DNA of 64,000 nt from Phaseolus vulgaris (GCF_000499845.2 NC_023750.2:8461082-8525081), one strand, 5' to 3'. Positions 22,191-36,800 are shown, counted from the stretch's first letter. Notes: generated by a model not told the origin, from the sequence alone. Translations and numbers: made by a program.

Positions 22191-23913
22191 TAAGTGGAAC
22201 AAATTACATATTATTGTCGTAAACCACTAGAGCTACCATCAAACTACATGCAAGGTCCTTGTCCACCACGCGTGCCCTGACTCCCTAAAATGAATTAAAA
22301 TTAACTCTTGTATTTAAACAGAAGAAAGTTTGGTTTTGTTTGCAGAGATAAAAAATAGTTATACCTCAGAGATATCCCCAGATATTACAATAGTTTATAT
22401 ATATCTGTGTATATATGAATATGAAGAGAGAACTATTTGATATGTACACATTAAAAGTAATTCTCAAACCCCACTTCAATAGTTTAGATTTTAATTATAG
22501 ATTATTTTATTCTTGACTTTACATTATAAAGTAAGTATCGTTCTTTAATATATATATTTTTTCTCATATTAAAGTAAATGTTATTTTGTAAAGTCAAACT
22601 TTGCAAACTTAGATACAAAAAAAGACATGGTTAATCTTTTGAGACAAAAAAAAAAAGGAGAATTGATGAATGATTGAACCTGAAGCTGCCGCTAGAAGAT
22701 CATCTTCTGATATGGTAACTCTAGGTATTGTGCGAACAATTTTCATTTCTAACAAAGAAGCAAGTTCATTGATGCTTAAGCAGTTGTTAGATGGTTGAAA
22801 AAACATTTTTGTTGACTGTTCTTGCATCATCAATAACCTTCATTCTTGACGTAAGAATTTCTATACCAAAGCTATAACATCTTTACAAGGGTCTAGTCTC
22901 TCCATACAAAAATCACCATCTATCAATAATGTTTGTTTCCCATGCACTTATCAAATACTGTTTAATCAACTTTCATTCAAGACAACATATACAACAACAA
23001 TTTTGGATTCACAGAGTCATGACCACTTTTATTATTACAGATACAGCAAAGGAAAATGAAAATAACAAGGGTAATGGAAATATTTTGAAAAAGAATTAAA
23101 TATGCAAAGTCTTTATGAGAAGAAAGTTTAAATGATTCACATATATTATCAGATATTATTTAAATGATATTCATGATTTAATTTTGAAAATTATATTATT
23201 CACTAATAATTTGTTCCCATAAATTGTCAAGGACATTAAATATTCAAGTTAAAGTTGTAGCAAAATTTATATTGTCAACATTTAAATGAATCATTAGGAA
23301 AAGAAAAGCATTAAAGACACATCTATGAACTTTTTCCTATTCAATGTCTAATATGAAAGAGAAGATGATGATGCTAGATTGGAAAAATTCAAGACCAAAG
23401 ATGTTTAATGTTATGGGATAGTATTTAAAATTTAAATACATGTCATCAAAATAAATATTTTCATTTTGAACATACTTGAACAATACACAAGAAAAATTCA
23501 TTGAGTCATAATTAATTAAAGCCTACGTTCAAATTTAATACAGTTAAAGAAATATTTCTAAAGGATAATGATTCAAGGATGTGCAAATTGCATCAGAACG
23601 CGTCTACTGCATGATAAATGTGGAAAATCTATTATATCTGGAAGATTAAAGCTTCAACATTAGAATATTTACAGATAAAGAAGGTATTTGATAAAGAAGG
23701 TATTTGAAGAGCAAGTAATAGGCGAACTAAACAACATAAAACTACAAAAAAACACTATAGCACCTAAGCACTACTTTCTTCCTTACCTAACCACATCGTC
23801 TACTTACTCACTTGATACTTTTTAATAGATTTCATGTATACCAGCGGCTTAAGGCACCAATCTGAGTAAGAAAAACATGTTAAACGTATTTTTGAAGTTA
23901 CCCATGACGATAC
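22191..23913. other. Intergenic; unidentified exon-like frame
   Basis: AT-rich DNA. A minus-strand frame at 22609-22833 encodes SINELASLLEMKIVRTIPRV and ISEDDLLAAASG before a possible GT donor. It looks less random than its surroundings and might be a captured exon, but I do not recognise it. Nothing else is supported. Confidence 0.35.
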
Positions 23914-24279
23914 CTACAATTGCACCATTGTGAAAATTTCAATGTGGTCTATACAACCAGTTTTAAAAATCTTGTTATTCCTTAGTTTCCACAATTCTCC
24001 TATTACTGTTATCCACACACAACTCCATATCTGATTGACAACTTCATTAACATCAGTCATCTTAAACTGTGGGAAATGCATTTTTGGCTCCTGTTGGACC
24101 GTTGATGCCAAACCTACCCACTCGTAACACTTAAACCAAACAAGCCAAGCTACTCTATAGGTACAAAAAAAGTGAGACGTTGTTTCCACTTCCTCCCTAC
24201 ACATACTACATATGTTGCTTACCATACTTATCTCCTTTCTCTCCAAATTCCCTTTAGATGTAATCTTATCTTCCAACAT
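23914..24279 (-). pseudogene. LINE (non-LTR retrotransposon) fragment, zf-RVT domain
   Basis: The minus-strand frame contains CSMCREEVETTSHFFCTYRV, the Cys-X2-Cys...His...Cys pattern of the reverse-transcriptase zinc-binding domain at the end of plant L1-type ORF2. It continues with VNQIWSCVWITVIGELWKLRNNKIF, also typical. Upstream sequence to about 24370 fits the preceding linker. Only this C-terminal piece is present, as expected for a truncated or decayed copy. Confidence 0.75.
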
Positions 24280-24587
24280 CCTTCAAGCTATGATATGAGC
24301 CGATGGTTGTGCCTTTATCCTCCAAAGATGAAGATCAACATGACATATTTGAACAAAATATCAAATCAAGAAAATTAAAGTTGCAATGTTCATATTAGAA
24401 GAAGAAAAAGAACTAATGTGCATTTCAATCTACTTCTCTCATTGTACTCTTATTTAGACATTATTTTCAATTAGTTAATACTTCCAAATTGAGTTTAAAC
24501 TTCATTCAACTTCTCTTCTTAAATTGAAATTTCATTTGACTCTATAAACAATTATTTGAAAGTCATCGTGGTAAGTCTTTTAAAATT

Positions 24588-24960
24588 GTATCTATATACC
24601 TTTTTATAATAGTGTAAATGTGAGAAAACTATGTTAATCAAATAATCAAGAATAATTGATGTAAAATATCCTTTCTGAAAAAGTATAGTGCATTGATTGC
24701 AATTATTTAAAAAAAATAGATAAATCAATAAGTTATAAATTAATCAAATTTATATTATAACAAATTTATATGAATTGACTAGACTTACAACTTATTCATA
24801 AATTTTGGACGAGAGAAATAAAAACGTTTTCTGTATTTTTTTTTTATAAATTTATATTAAATACAGTGTCAATTATTTTATTTATTCCAAATTATCAAGT
24901 AATTAAAAATTATATTTAATTACTATCTTAAATAAAAAAAACTCAATAAATTTTTATACA
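24588..24960 (+). repeat. Diverged copy of the 14.7-17.0 kb flanking sequence
   Basis: 24588-24800 resembles 14710-14900, and 24825-24915 resembles 15590-15690. 24915-24955 ('ttaattactatcttaaataaa') resembles 16915-16955, to the right of the solo LTR. This copy lacks the solo LTR, so it gives a view of the unoccupied arrangement. Confidence 0.65.
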
Positions 24961-25299
24961 ATTTTTACTTATAAATTTTATATAACTTTTTTATTAACAA
25001 AGAATAAAATAAATAAATAAAAAATATTTGAAAAATATATACTTATAACGACTTAACAAAACAATCCAAAAGTCCATCCATATAATTCTAACCATAACCC
25101 TCAACCCCCTTAGTATTACTACATTGCAAGACCATCTACATCAAACTACTACATTATGGTGGAAAAATAAAACGCGCTCAACGTCATAATAAATTATATA
25201 ACACATAATATCCATCAAATAAAAAAATGCTCACATGACATCCAGAAATAATAATTTTTGTAATAATATTTATACTTTTAATTTAAAATTCTATTATAT

Positions 25300-25680
25300 A
25301 TTTAATATATTATTAAATGGTTTGTTAACTTTTTGTAAGAGCGTAGAAAAAATATTTTTAATAAATTTATGAATCGTGATAAGTTGACGTAAAAACATCC
25401 TCATAACAACCAAATATTAATAAGTCGTTGAATATGTTTATAAAAAATTCATAAATTGGACGAGGACACATTAACACCCATAAAATAAATTATCACTTGA
25501 CAAGTTGACATCCTTAAATAATAATATTTATTTTACTTTTTAATTTAAATTTTAATTATTATAGTATTAAAGGGGGTTGTTAATTTTTGAAAGAGTGTAG
25601 AAGAGATTTTTTTAATAAATTTATGAATCGTGATAAGTTGACGTAAAAACATCCTTATAACAACAAAAAGAAATATTTTA
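25300..25680 (+). repeat. Two-copy AT-rich direct repeat (~255-bp spacing)
   Basis: 'aataaatttatgaatcgtg' followed by 'ataagttgacgtaaaaacat' occurs at about 25360 and again at about 25615, with related sequence before each. No coding content. Confidence 0.7.
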
Positions 25681-25750
25681 ATTATATTTATTTTAAATTT
25701 TAACTTAAAATATTATAATATTATTATATAGAGTTGTTGAATGTGTATTA

Positions 25751-25772
25751 CTAATGGACCGTGCAATGCACG
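25751..25772 (-). other. Helitron 3' terminus: hairpin plus CTRR-like end
   Basis: The palindrome CGTGCATTGCACG (minus strand, 25772-25760) is followed by GTCCA and TTAG. Canonical ends are CTAG or CTAA, so the first base is changed. The next base outside is T. Confidence 0.55.
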
Positions 25773-27138
25773 AGAATATTTATAATATTTATTATTTAAA
25801 TAAAAATATTATAATAATAAATCTATATATCAAAATTAAGAATTATTTTAGAGAAAATTAAAATTATAAATAAAAATTACATCAATTATTGAAGTATTAG
25901 TAAAGAATTAAGAAAAATCAAATCAATCAATTATTCAATTATTAGTAAACAATTAGGAATACATAAAAAAAATAAAAAAAAATAAAAAATTGACTCAGTG
26001 TATTATATTTATTGTCATAGCAATGTATAAATATATTTAGATAGATGTTTTCTTAAATTTAAAAGGAAGGCAGGTTTCCATAAATAGTAAAGTTTTGTTG
26101 TGAATAACTGTGCTTGAGCATTTTCTTTTTGAAATTTGCAATGGGTGTTTTGTAGCTGAGCATTTTCTTGTTCATCAAATTCGCAAGAGTGTTTTGTAGC
26201 TGCAAAATATAAAACATACAGAATCTTTTAGATACAATATCCATGAGGTAGTCATATATTCATAATTTTATAAGTCATATATTCATATAGCTGTCTTGTA
26301 GATGTTAACCACATAGAAAATGGTAAACACATTATTGTAAGTCACTGTATTCTGTTTTCATATTATTAAATAAAGACTTTTGACATAATAAATTGTAACA
26401 TAATGTAATATCTCATTAATTATAGGAAATACTATTATAAAATAAATATGAACTTCATTACTTATGGCCAAGTGTATTTAAGGCTGAATTCAGAGAACAA
26501 TAATTTCATGAGAAATGTAAATAAATTCGATAACAAAAGAAATAAGATGTATTTTTAAATTCAAAGTTTTATAACAGAAAATATACTCAGTAAGAGAACA
26601 AAACATACTAAAAATAATACAAATGGACTACATAGTTGCTTTTCTTTGGGTGCTATATATGAGGGTTGATCAATATTGTATTCAATGTCAACACATCTCA
26701 TTTCGCATCTGATGTTAATTGCAGCATTGCAAAAAATAATAAATAAAAGAGAAATGTCAATAAAAGAATGGACAATTAATAGAATTATGTAAATATTAAA
26801 AATGAATAAGAATGAATTTGTACCTGTCTTAGGTTTTTGTTTCAGTAGTTTAAAGAAATGTACTGTTGAAGTTAATAGTTATGAAACAAATAAGATAAAA
26901 TAATATGATAAAATAAATTTAATTAGCAAAAGTTTTATGGACTTTTGATGATTATGCAGCTTGTTTTTGTAAACAAAGAACCATATACCTATCTGAATAC
27001 AGCTGAAGTTTCATCACTTTATTTAGGAAGAATTATGTAATAACACATGTGTAAAATATTATAATATAGAACCTGTGTAAAGTATAATAGCTTCCTATTT
27101 TCTGTACTAAATATCCCCTTCTTTCTCAATAATTACAA
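25773..27138 (-). other. Helitron 3' non-coding region
   Basis: AT-rich sequence downstream of the RepHel gene. A minus-strand frame at 26059-26244 contains a two-copy repeat of an NKKMLSYKTP-like peptide and is not recognised as a gene. Confidence 0.5.
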
Positions 27139-30100
27139 TGGAGTTCCTGTATTAAAAACCTCCGAAGAAACAAATTCATCAAAACAAAATTATACACAAT
27201 TTTAATTATGAAATTTATTAAGAAGAAATAGATGAATACCTTTCTTTGTAATGCATTATAGTCATGAAAGATCTACTATGGAAATTAAGAGGAAACCTGT
27301 AAATACCAAAAAAATATTAGTTTACTTTTGCTATATTAGAAGATATATTAGAAGAAAAATATGAGAAATGAAAATAGTTTTGTATTAAAGAATTTTCATA
27401 CCTGATAAGTATTGCTGTAACAATATTTTCAAATATTTCTCTGTAAACCACATTAGTAGTTGGATTAGTGGTATTTCCATCATCATCCAAAATTAATATT
27501 TTCAACCCTTTCTTGGATTTTACTCTGGAAATAGCAACATATAACTGTCCATGTGTAAACACTGGACGTGGTAAATATAAACCAACTTTATTCAGGTTTT
27601 GTCCTTGGCTTTTGTTTATTGTCATAACAATGCACAAAGATATTGGGAATTGTCTTCTCTGGAACTTTAAAGGCAAGCCTGAGTCAGAAGGAGTCAAATT
27701 CATTCTAGGAATTAATATGTTATCACCAATATTTGTTCCGGTAATAACTTTGGCAGCAATCACATTTTTCCCCAAGTGAATTACTTGTAATTTGGTTCCA
27801 TTGCAAAGTCCATTGGCTTGATCAATGTTCCTTAGAAACATTATTGGAACTCCTACTTTTAATTTAACATTGTGATTAGGAATTCCAGAACATTTGATAT
27901 CGTTCAAAAATTCAGTTGTAAACCACTCAGCTTGAGCATTTTCTTGTTCTTCAGATTGGCAAGGGGAGTCTGAACTTAAATAAGTAACTTCTTCTCCGGG
28001 GATTAAGGTTATAATGAAGTCATTCACTTGGTCCACACATTCTGTAGTAGGACACAATATTGCACCATCATCAAAAAATGCATCAAAGTTGAGATTCTGT
28101 ATGTACCCTGGATAAACAAATTCAACCAAGTGCAATAAAGGTTGTTCAACATTTAGAATTAGAATGTCTTGTGGTATTTCAATAGTTGCTTGTCCCAACT
28201 CATTTAATTCCATATCTCCATCTCCAATGTGAAGTATCCAATCTGCAAAATCTTTTATTTCTGATGCAGTTTGCTTTGATTTTTCACTGTTTAATCTCAT
28301 ATTTTCAGTAAGTTTGAAGACTTTGCACTGTTTCCACAATTATGAGTAGTTCACTGTTGCTTTCACAATATCATATCTTGATCCCTTTTTTTACAACAGG
28401 CAATATTTGTCTAAAATCACCTCCCAAGACAATGACTTTGCCACCAAAAGGTTTAAGGGCATTTTCTTCACTTACAGCCCTCATGTTATCCCTTAGACTT
28501 CTATCCAGAGATTCAAAACTGAACCTATTCATCATTGGAGCTTCATCCCATATAATTAAATTAGTTTCAATCAACAATTTGGCCCGAAAACTTTCTTGAG
28601 GTATGTTGCAGGTTGAATGTTCATTTATTAACAAAGGAATGCAAAATGTAGAATGAGCTGTTTTTCCTCCAGGTAGTAAAAAAGAAGCTATACCACTAGA
28701 AGCTACATTTAACACAATCAACCCTTTTGATCTAATTGCAGTAGACAGAGTTTTCCACATAAAGGTTTTTCCAGTGCCACCATAACCGTATAGGAAAAAA
28801 AACCTCCAACTTGTGACAGTACTGCTGTCATTATATTCTCATACACAACCAATTGCTCCGCAGTTAGAGATTGAAAAAGAGAAGAATGAATTTCAGACAT
28901 TTGTATCTTGTCATAATTTAATTCATCAATATGAATAGGTTGTGGAAGACTGTTAAAGTCTTTTAAAGATTTACCATTAAAAATCAATAATTCTTCTAGT
29001 TGTAGAAGACAAAGGTTTTGTATTTGATCATCTTCAATTGTAAGACCTAGCAAAAGAACAACATTTCATATTTTGAACAAAATAATATGTTATAATGTTT
29101 GAAGAAAACAGAAAGTTATACCTGGTAGGTTAAACTCTTTCCTTTTTTGGTATACAATGTCATCAGATAACAATTTCCAAGTTTTGTTCCAAACTTCCTC
29201 AGGTCTAGACATAGTATTCATGAGTAGCAGTGTAACAAACAATCTTCTCAATTGAGTTCCTGAAGCAAGGGTGCTGGCCTCTATAATGGCATCAATAAAT
29301 TCTTTATCCTCTGCCAACAGCCCCATGGCATAGCAAGCCTCTTTATAAGTTTTGTAAATAACACCATTAATAGTCCTGATGTTATCATAAATAGAACAAC
29401 CCTTTTTAAAATTCAACAATAACCTGAGATAATATAATTCTCCTGTGCAAGGAGGAATATATGTTAGCCTTCCAATACTAACTCCCTTTTTCCTTGGTTT
29501 CCATTCTCTTTGTTCTGACATCCACACAAAATGGTTAGGGTATTGAGAATAAGTCAAATTTTTCCCCTCTGGATAGATTTTATTAGCTTCAAACCAAGCT
29601 AAAAACATTGTTCTTTTATGTTAATTTGTATGCAATATTTCATCAATATCTTCATTGTCCTTAAATAGAATGGGTTGCTCTTTTAACAGATGAAAAGTCA
29701 GCCTTTGAACTGGTGGCCATCTATGATGAATGTCAAAGGCAAGTATTCTCCAAACAGCTTCACAGGGAGATATATATCTACAATCATAATACTGTTTAAT
29801 TTCATCTATAAACGGTGTCTCAGTAGAGTCTTTCTGAGGATTAGTAATTTTCAAATTTGCTCTATCTGGACCTTTGTTGACATATTTAAACAAATATTTG
29901 ATTGAATTTGATTTGTTGCAATATTCTGTGTTAACATGAGCCTGATACCTCAGTAGTAGCAATGGGCTATATGGGACAACATTCCCATTGTCTAACTTAG
30001 TTCCATTTTTAAGAATGAATATTCCTTTATCTCGACGTCTGTAACATGGATATCCATCCTCATCAATAGTAGTCAACAATTTAAATTTCTTTGGGTAAAA

Positions 30101-33100
30101 TTTTGAACATTTACCGTTAGTCATGCAAGGTGAGGAAAACTGAGCTGCTCCGCATGGCCCATGTATCATGTACGTTGCAACTGCCTTTGACAATTTAGGA
30201 TATAAATCTGCCTGCGGTAATTCAGCTGAAATCACTCCATCAATGTCTGTTGGAGTTCTTAACTTTTTATCTCCATCCAACCACAATAATATGTGGGCAT
30301 GAGGCAAACCCCTTTTTTGAAATTCCACAGTGTACATACCTATAATAAGATAGAAATTGATTTAATTATAATGCAGAAAATCTGAACATAATTTTAAAAT
30401 ATGGATTAATCATTACCTGCATTAACTTTGCCAAAATATTCATCTTTTTTGAAGTCAACCATCATTTGATCTAATTTCATCTTGAATACTCTGCAAACTA
30501 TATCTGGCCTATCAGCAGCAGTTAATCCTCTTGATGTAACAAACTCACGTATTTTAGACCAATTTACGTTGCAAGTAATTGTGATAAATAAATCAGAATA
30601 TCCAAACCTTTTACAAATTGCCATTGCATCTTGGCAATTGTTGAACATATATCTCATTCCTCCCGTGAATGATGCAGGTAAAACTATACGCTTCCCAACT
30701 GCAGAAGAATTTGTTTCTCCTCTATTCATTGCCTCTTGTACACCGTTGAGAATATCACAACGTATTGTTTTTTGGTTTGCTCTTATGAACGACAATCTTT
30801 GAGATTCAACCATAGTATATGCATCAACCAAGAATTGTTGAAACAGACAACGTGAATGAACTATATTTCCAAACTCAACACTTCTTTCTTGAATTCTAAA
30901 TGCAATGAATTCTCTTAACGATATACGACTTCTTTTACGTTCTTTGCTATTGCGTACTGGAATATCTTCTTGATAACCATCTTCTCCAAAGGGTAATATT
31001 AAAGGATATTGTAATGGGATGAAGGCTATATGTGTCTCATGCAACCTAAACAATTGTCTAGAAATTTTTTTCACTATGATATCTCGTCCTACATCCATGT
31101 TGCTCATATCACCCACAATTAACGCTGCTATCTCATCAATTGTAGGGGTATTGTACACCCTTGGATCTTTTGAACGATGTCTAAATAACCTCAATCCAAA
31201 ATCTGAATGTACATCAGAATTTACAAAATCTTTGACTCTTCTAAAACTTTTTGCCAGGACATTGTTATCATCAATCATCTTGGTAAGATCTTGAATCAAT
31301 GATTTATCAAACTTCAACTCTTTGAAATTGGACCTAAATAAAATTTAAATAAATATTAATTCAAAATAATCTTATAAATGAATCTGCTGAAAAGAAACTA
31401 ACCTAATGTAACACATACCCAAAGTGAGATACTCTGTTTAAGAGTTCATTTTGTGTATCATATATGTAAAGTTGTGCGAACTTGGGCATTTCTCCACTGT
31501 GAGGTAGTAAGCTTCCAATCCTATGGTAGTTTTGTCCATGCAGAATAAATTGAGGAGGCCCAAAACCATCATTTACGGAAGAGTGAACTTTTCCTCCAAT
31601 TGAAGTAAATGAAAACATACTATTGTAACTTCTGATATGTTCTAAATAGTGTTGGCTTCGTTGATCTTGATCATTTAATAACTCTAGAATCAATTTAGGA
31701 TGTTGTTGTAGGAAAGGTAGATGTACTTTTCCTATTTGGCAACATATAGAAAAATCAACCTTTAGGAAACTCTTTGTTTTGAAGGATCTTTCTTCATACC
31801 ACACCTCGAAAAAACAATATTCACATTGTATATTGGGTTGTCCAAATGAAACAATATCTATATTGAAATAATAAATAAGGTTATATATTACATTTACATT
31901 AATGAATTTAATTTGAATACAAAAGTTAAAGTTAGAGACATGCACCTTCATTTTCAGCTTTTGAATACAATTCAGAAGCGTAAACTTCTATGCTCTCATC
32001 TGAACACGAAACAAAGTAAATCAAAGTGCTTTAGAAGCAATTAACTAAATTAAAAATAACATTTAAACTATTTTTATCACCATTATTATTTTTTCCTCAT
32101 CTTCTTCAAAATTCAAGGTCTTAGTAACTAATTGCAGGATTTGAGCACTGTATGTACTGCAACTTTTATCTACCAACATTGTGTTATTACCATTATTTGC
32201 TTCATTTTGCAGATCTTCAAAATTCAATCTCTTAGTCACTGATTGCAGGATTTCATCACTGTATGCACTGAACCTGTTATCTAAGCTTATTGTTTTATTA
32301 ATTACACTTCCACGATTGTAATTACCTGTAGAAAAGTGCATTTAATAAGTATTAAAACATTTGTTAAGTTACAAAGTCAATATCAATTTGTAATTACTTT
32401 TTGTCATAAATGTATCAAAAATAGTAATTTTTTAAATTTATAATTATAGTACCTCTTCGTGGATGATATTTTTCCCGCAATCTACCAATTAAGTTTTTGG
32501 TATTTCCTCCTGTATTTTTGGCCTCATCTGGATTAATATAAACAAAATAACATTTAACATTTATCTATATTAGTAAATGTTCCACTCTGTATTATTAGTA
32601 TCAATTTTAATGAACCTAATTACATGAGGAGTTGTGAACTCACCATGAAGGTATTCTGTAAGGTTATTTTGTCCTTTAGTAATTGTTCCCATTGATGACA
32701 CTACTTTCGTAGTTGAATGCATGGTGTTGACTTCTTTGTTTGCAGTCATGTTTTCAGAAACTGCGTAATCTCTTCCCGTAATAACCGATGATTGAGAAGA
32801 AACATAATGAATTGACTTGACAGTATTTTGACCTACAAAAATTAATTTCAAATCAGTTATTTGAATTATCTTCAGTACTGTAGTAATATAATTAGTACAC
32901 AATTCATTGTAAGAACATAATGTAATTAAAAAACTTAGGAGATGATTACATTCAATGACATAGTGTGTTAGTTAAATAAAAAACGAAATGTCATTGTTAC
33001 AAATAAATTGATTCTATGGTTTAAACTAATTGTTCTTTTACAAAATTCAATTTAGTTGAACAATAATTTTAACTGTACTTCGATTATAAAGAGAGGTAGA

Positions 33101-33893
33101 GTACCTCTTCTTTTGATATTTGTATTGTCCAATTCAGACTGTATATTTTTTCGTTTTCTTGTGGCAGAGTTTGCATCATCAATATCCAAAACTAAAAAAT
33201 AAGTAATTAGTAATATATATATATATATATATATAACATATGGTAGTTTGAAGTAAAAAAACAGATAAAATTAAGTTTACCATGGCTTCTCCCAGATAAG
33301 GATATTGTTTTCTGACTTTGATGATAAGATTTTGTTGTTCTTGCATTTCTTGCTTTTTCAGGACAACAACCTAAACAAAATAAATTAGAAAATAAAGTAA
33401 AAAAATTTACACTAAGATTTCTCATTTAAAGCAAAACAAAAAATAAAATCAATTTACCTTTACTTATCTCAATTAACGGTTCTCTGTTTGGAATGACTTG
33501 TTCTGCAAATAGTAATAAATTATATAAATTATATTATATACATATATGTGAATATGAAATAAAATAGCATAGATTCAATTCAAGCTGAAATTCTTATCTG
33601 AGTTAATGCTATTCCATTTACAATTTCTCATGCTATAATTAAAAAAAAACTGGATTTATTTGACGGAAACAGAAAAAAAACATATAAGAATATTTTCTCA
33701 TTATTTTGGCTAACAAATAATATTTACGAATTCAAACTACAATGATGTGAATGTTCAGAAAAACAATGGAGAACATATATGACTCAAGAAACGTAAATAT
33801 AAATATAGTTGTATTTCATGATTCATTACCGTTTGCTTGAGAATGGGAACCAACTCCATTTGTTGTAGTAAACTTTGGCCTCAGTTGCTCCAT
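27139..33893 (-). pseudogene. Helitron Rep/Helicase (RepHel) gene, multi-exon, inactivated
   Basis: Exon 1 (33893-33830) starts MEQLRPKFTTTNG. Several short exons follow (33.5-32.0 kb); one has a two-copy repeat around LQLVTKTLNFEED. Next is a zinc-finger-like exon (CEYC...FWYEE-type, then IRSYNSMFSFTSIGGK, about 31850-31410). The Helitron_like_N domain covers 31317-30416. The Rep nuclease has the HUH motif GLPHAHILLW (about 30300) and the tyrosine motif EYCNKSNSIKYLFKYVNKG (about 29900). The Pif1-type helicase has GTGKT (about 28770), IIWDEAPM, GDFRQILPVV and TINKSQGQ...YVAISRV (about 27525-27630). Lesions seen: TAA at 29621-29623, a frameshift in the A8 run at 28795-28802 just before Walker A, a frameshift near 28385 and TAA at 28340-28342. 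The rolling-circle transposition enzyme is therefore not encoded intact. Small 3' exons continue to about 27139. Confidence 0.9.
33214..33234. repeat. AT microsatellite
   Basis: An uninterrupted (at)n run in a RepHel intron. Confidence 0.9.
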
Positions 33894-36800
33894 AACTTCA
33901 GAGAGTTTTGTACTCAGAAATAACTATTTTCAGGTATAGAAATCCTATTGTTATAAATACTTAGTGTCTACACTATCTTTCTTTTGTCGCCAAATTCTTT
34001 TACAGATTTGGAGGAACACTAGTTCCTTATTTCTCATTACTTTTTCCATAATACATTTAATAAAAATACTTATCTTATTTGTTACTGTGCAAAATTATAT
34101 AAATGTCAAAGTAAGAAGTTAATAAATTTTTAAAGGATATGAAGTTAAAACCAAAAATCAATTAAACATTTAATTGAGTATAAGTAATACCTAAAATCAA
34201 ATATAATATTCGATGTCATTGGTCATTAATAAAAAAAGGTTAAACAGACAACTCCTTTAAAAAGTTACCTTTCACTAGGGAACGAAGCTGTAGTCTTGTC
34301 CATCATTTGGAAATATAACCTAATTAAAAACTTATAATCACAACAATAAACTGAATTAGCAATTTAGGCAGTATAAGTTTTCAATGAAGAGAATGGAATG
34401 CATGAATGCAATGGATATCCAAAATGGGATCTTAACTTTTTAAATGTGGAAACAAATTTTCTTTTCTATTCAAAAGAATGTCTTTCTATTTTAAGCATTG
34501 TCATTAATGAAATTCTTGTTTGACTTTAGAAAGAACCTACCTGCAAGTAAATATATTTGTCAGGTTGAATACAGAACAAATTTAAAGTAGCAATTATTTG
34601 TAAAGAATAACCTTAAAAAATGTCCAATTTAGTGGTCAAAAAGATGAAAGCACAACATTTAAACATGGATAGCATTATTTAGAGAATCGTAGTAAGCAAA
34701 AAAAGGAAAACTTTATGTATGTTTGTTCTGCACAAATCAAAAAACGGTCTTCTATTTAACACAAAAAAGGAAACCTTGCAAGAAACCCTAAAATTTGTCA
34801 ACGACCCAAAAAATCTCCCATTTTCTTACATTGTCGGTTCAATGTGTTCTAATGCCTAATTCCATGAAAAAGATAAATGAACAAACAAAAATCATGCATA
34901 AGTAAACTCTTAATAAAATAGGGTTGATTTTTGAATGAAATGCTTTAACCTTCACTCTGTGAACTGAATGCTTGTAAAACATAGAACTTTCATTATAATT
35001 TGTATGCATAATCAACAAACAAAGAAATTTACTTTCACTTCAGAAACGATGCATTCCTTTAAAGTGGCTATGGCAAAATAAAAGAGAAATATGGTCTTAT
35101 GTTGTAGAGCTTAATAATAAAAGCATTAACAAATTAGAAATGTAAAACACAAAACCCACCAGATTATGCTAATATGGAGAAAGGAAGAAAGCCAATCTGA
35201 AACAAAGGATGGAACAGCAGACGTTTGCAACAAAGTTTGTTTCTCTGCTGGAAAAAACATGGCTTTGCTTTGAAGATAGAAATTGAAAGAGATAAAAAGT
35301 GAATAATGAATTGGGAAGTAAGATTAGGAAACCCAATGGTTTATTTGCTGTGTCAGAAAGTTCCAGTGCCTAACTTTTTTATATATCATTATTATTCTAC
35401 GTAAAATACTTTTAAAATTGATTTAATTTTAATTTGAAAATTTGGAAATTTTATTCAGTTTGATTTTGATGATTGTTTTTTGGACTTTTTAAAGTGTCTG
35501 TAATATTATTTTAATTTTGGCAAATAAATTTAAAAAGTGATTTATTCAAATATTTCGAAATTTCGTACAATACTTCGATGGTATATAAAATTTCATAGAT
35601 AAAAAAAGTTAAACTAAAATTTAATAGACAATTTACTATATTTAATTTTCATTATTATAATTATAATAATTAATATAAATTACAAATTGTTAATAAAGAC
35701 AAATTAACTTCAAATGTGAATCATTCAAATTCAAAATAAATATTAAATATAGTAGATAAACATTAAAGCATTCATGAGCAAATTACATTAGTTTGCATTG
35801 TAAATAGTACAATTATTATAAAACAAAAAGAGGAACTAATTAATTGTCCCCAAAACATTTAAATTATAATTACAATGATGGTCTTTCAAAAGTTTTTGAG
35901 ATCCAATAAAAATAATATACGTAAATTTGATTGTTGTCCACGAACTTCACCATGTTGGTACATCTCCAAAAAGATCTTGAACTAATATCTGCAATTAAAA
36001 AAAATTATGTAAAAAATATAATTAATTACATTATAGAAACATATTTAAAGTAAATAGTATAAAAGAATATGTTTGTTCCTTAAGGAACATGGTTTAGGTA
36101 TGAAGCATATTGAATTATGCGACAACCTGCTTACTAGAAATTAAAATCAAATATATGAAATATATATAATGACAAAGGATGAAATATTAATTAAAACATA
36201 TAGTGCTCAGACAAAGAAAATAAATTTAAAAGTTCATATAACATAAGTCTAATTGTATGCCAAAACAGGTAAAAAAATATCAAAATATAATACATTACTG
36301 AGTGGTTAATAATGAACAATATAATAAAAAAAACCTATTGCAGAATATATTAAAACCTATTGAATAACAGATAAAAAAGAATGAAAAAGAATGAAAGATT
36401 TATGAGTTTAATGTACGGGCAATGGTTATAGTGTTAAGCATCATATGTAACAATGCTAACACATTATAAACACACCTCATAATGAATGAAAGTTTGAAGT
36501 AAAACCTAGAACAAATAAAAACAAATATATTCAGATAAACATTAAACATAATAACAATAAAATAACCCTAAACATTAATAATAATAAACTGTTCTGGTTT
36601 TCAACAAAGGGAAACTTAAGTAAACCACAAAAGGTAACTTTTTTCTCCTTTGAAAACAAAAGACAGGATTTATCCAAAAAACATTAAGAGATTTAATTAT
36701 AGAGTTTGGGCTGTCTTTTATAGTGACTTTTCATGAGTAGCAAAACCCTGATATCAGAAGAAGGCATCAGCATATGACATTCAAATATAATTTTGTCGTC

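Noticed and set aside
33207..33425. Short minus frame with a Tyr/Ile repeat tail
   Set aside because: The tail is the AT microsatellite. Part of the frame is a real RepHel exon, but the frame itself crosses introns.
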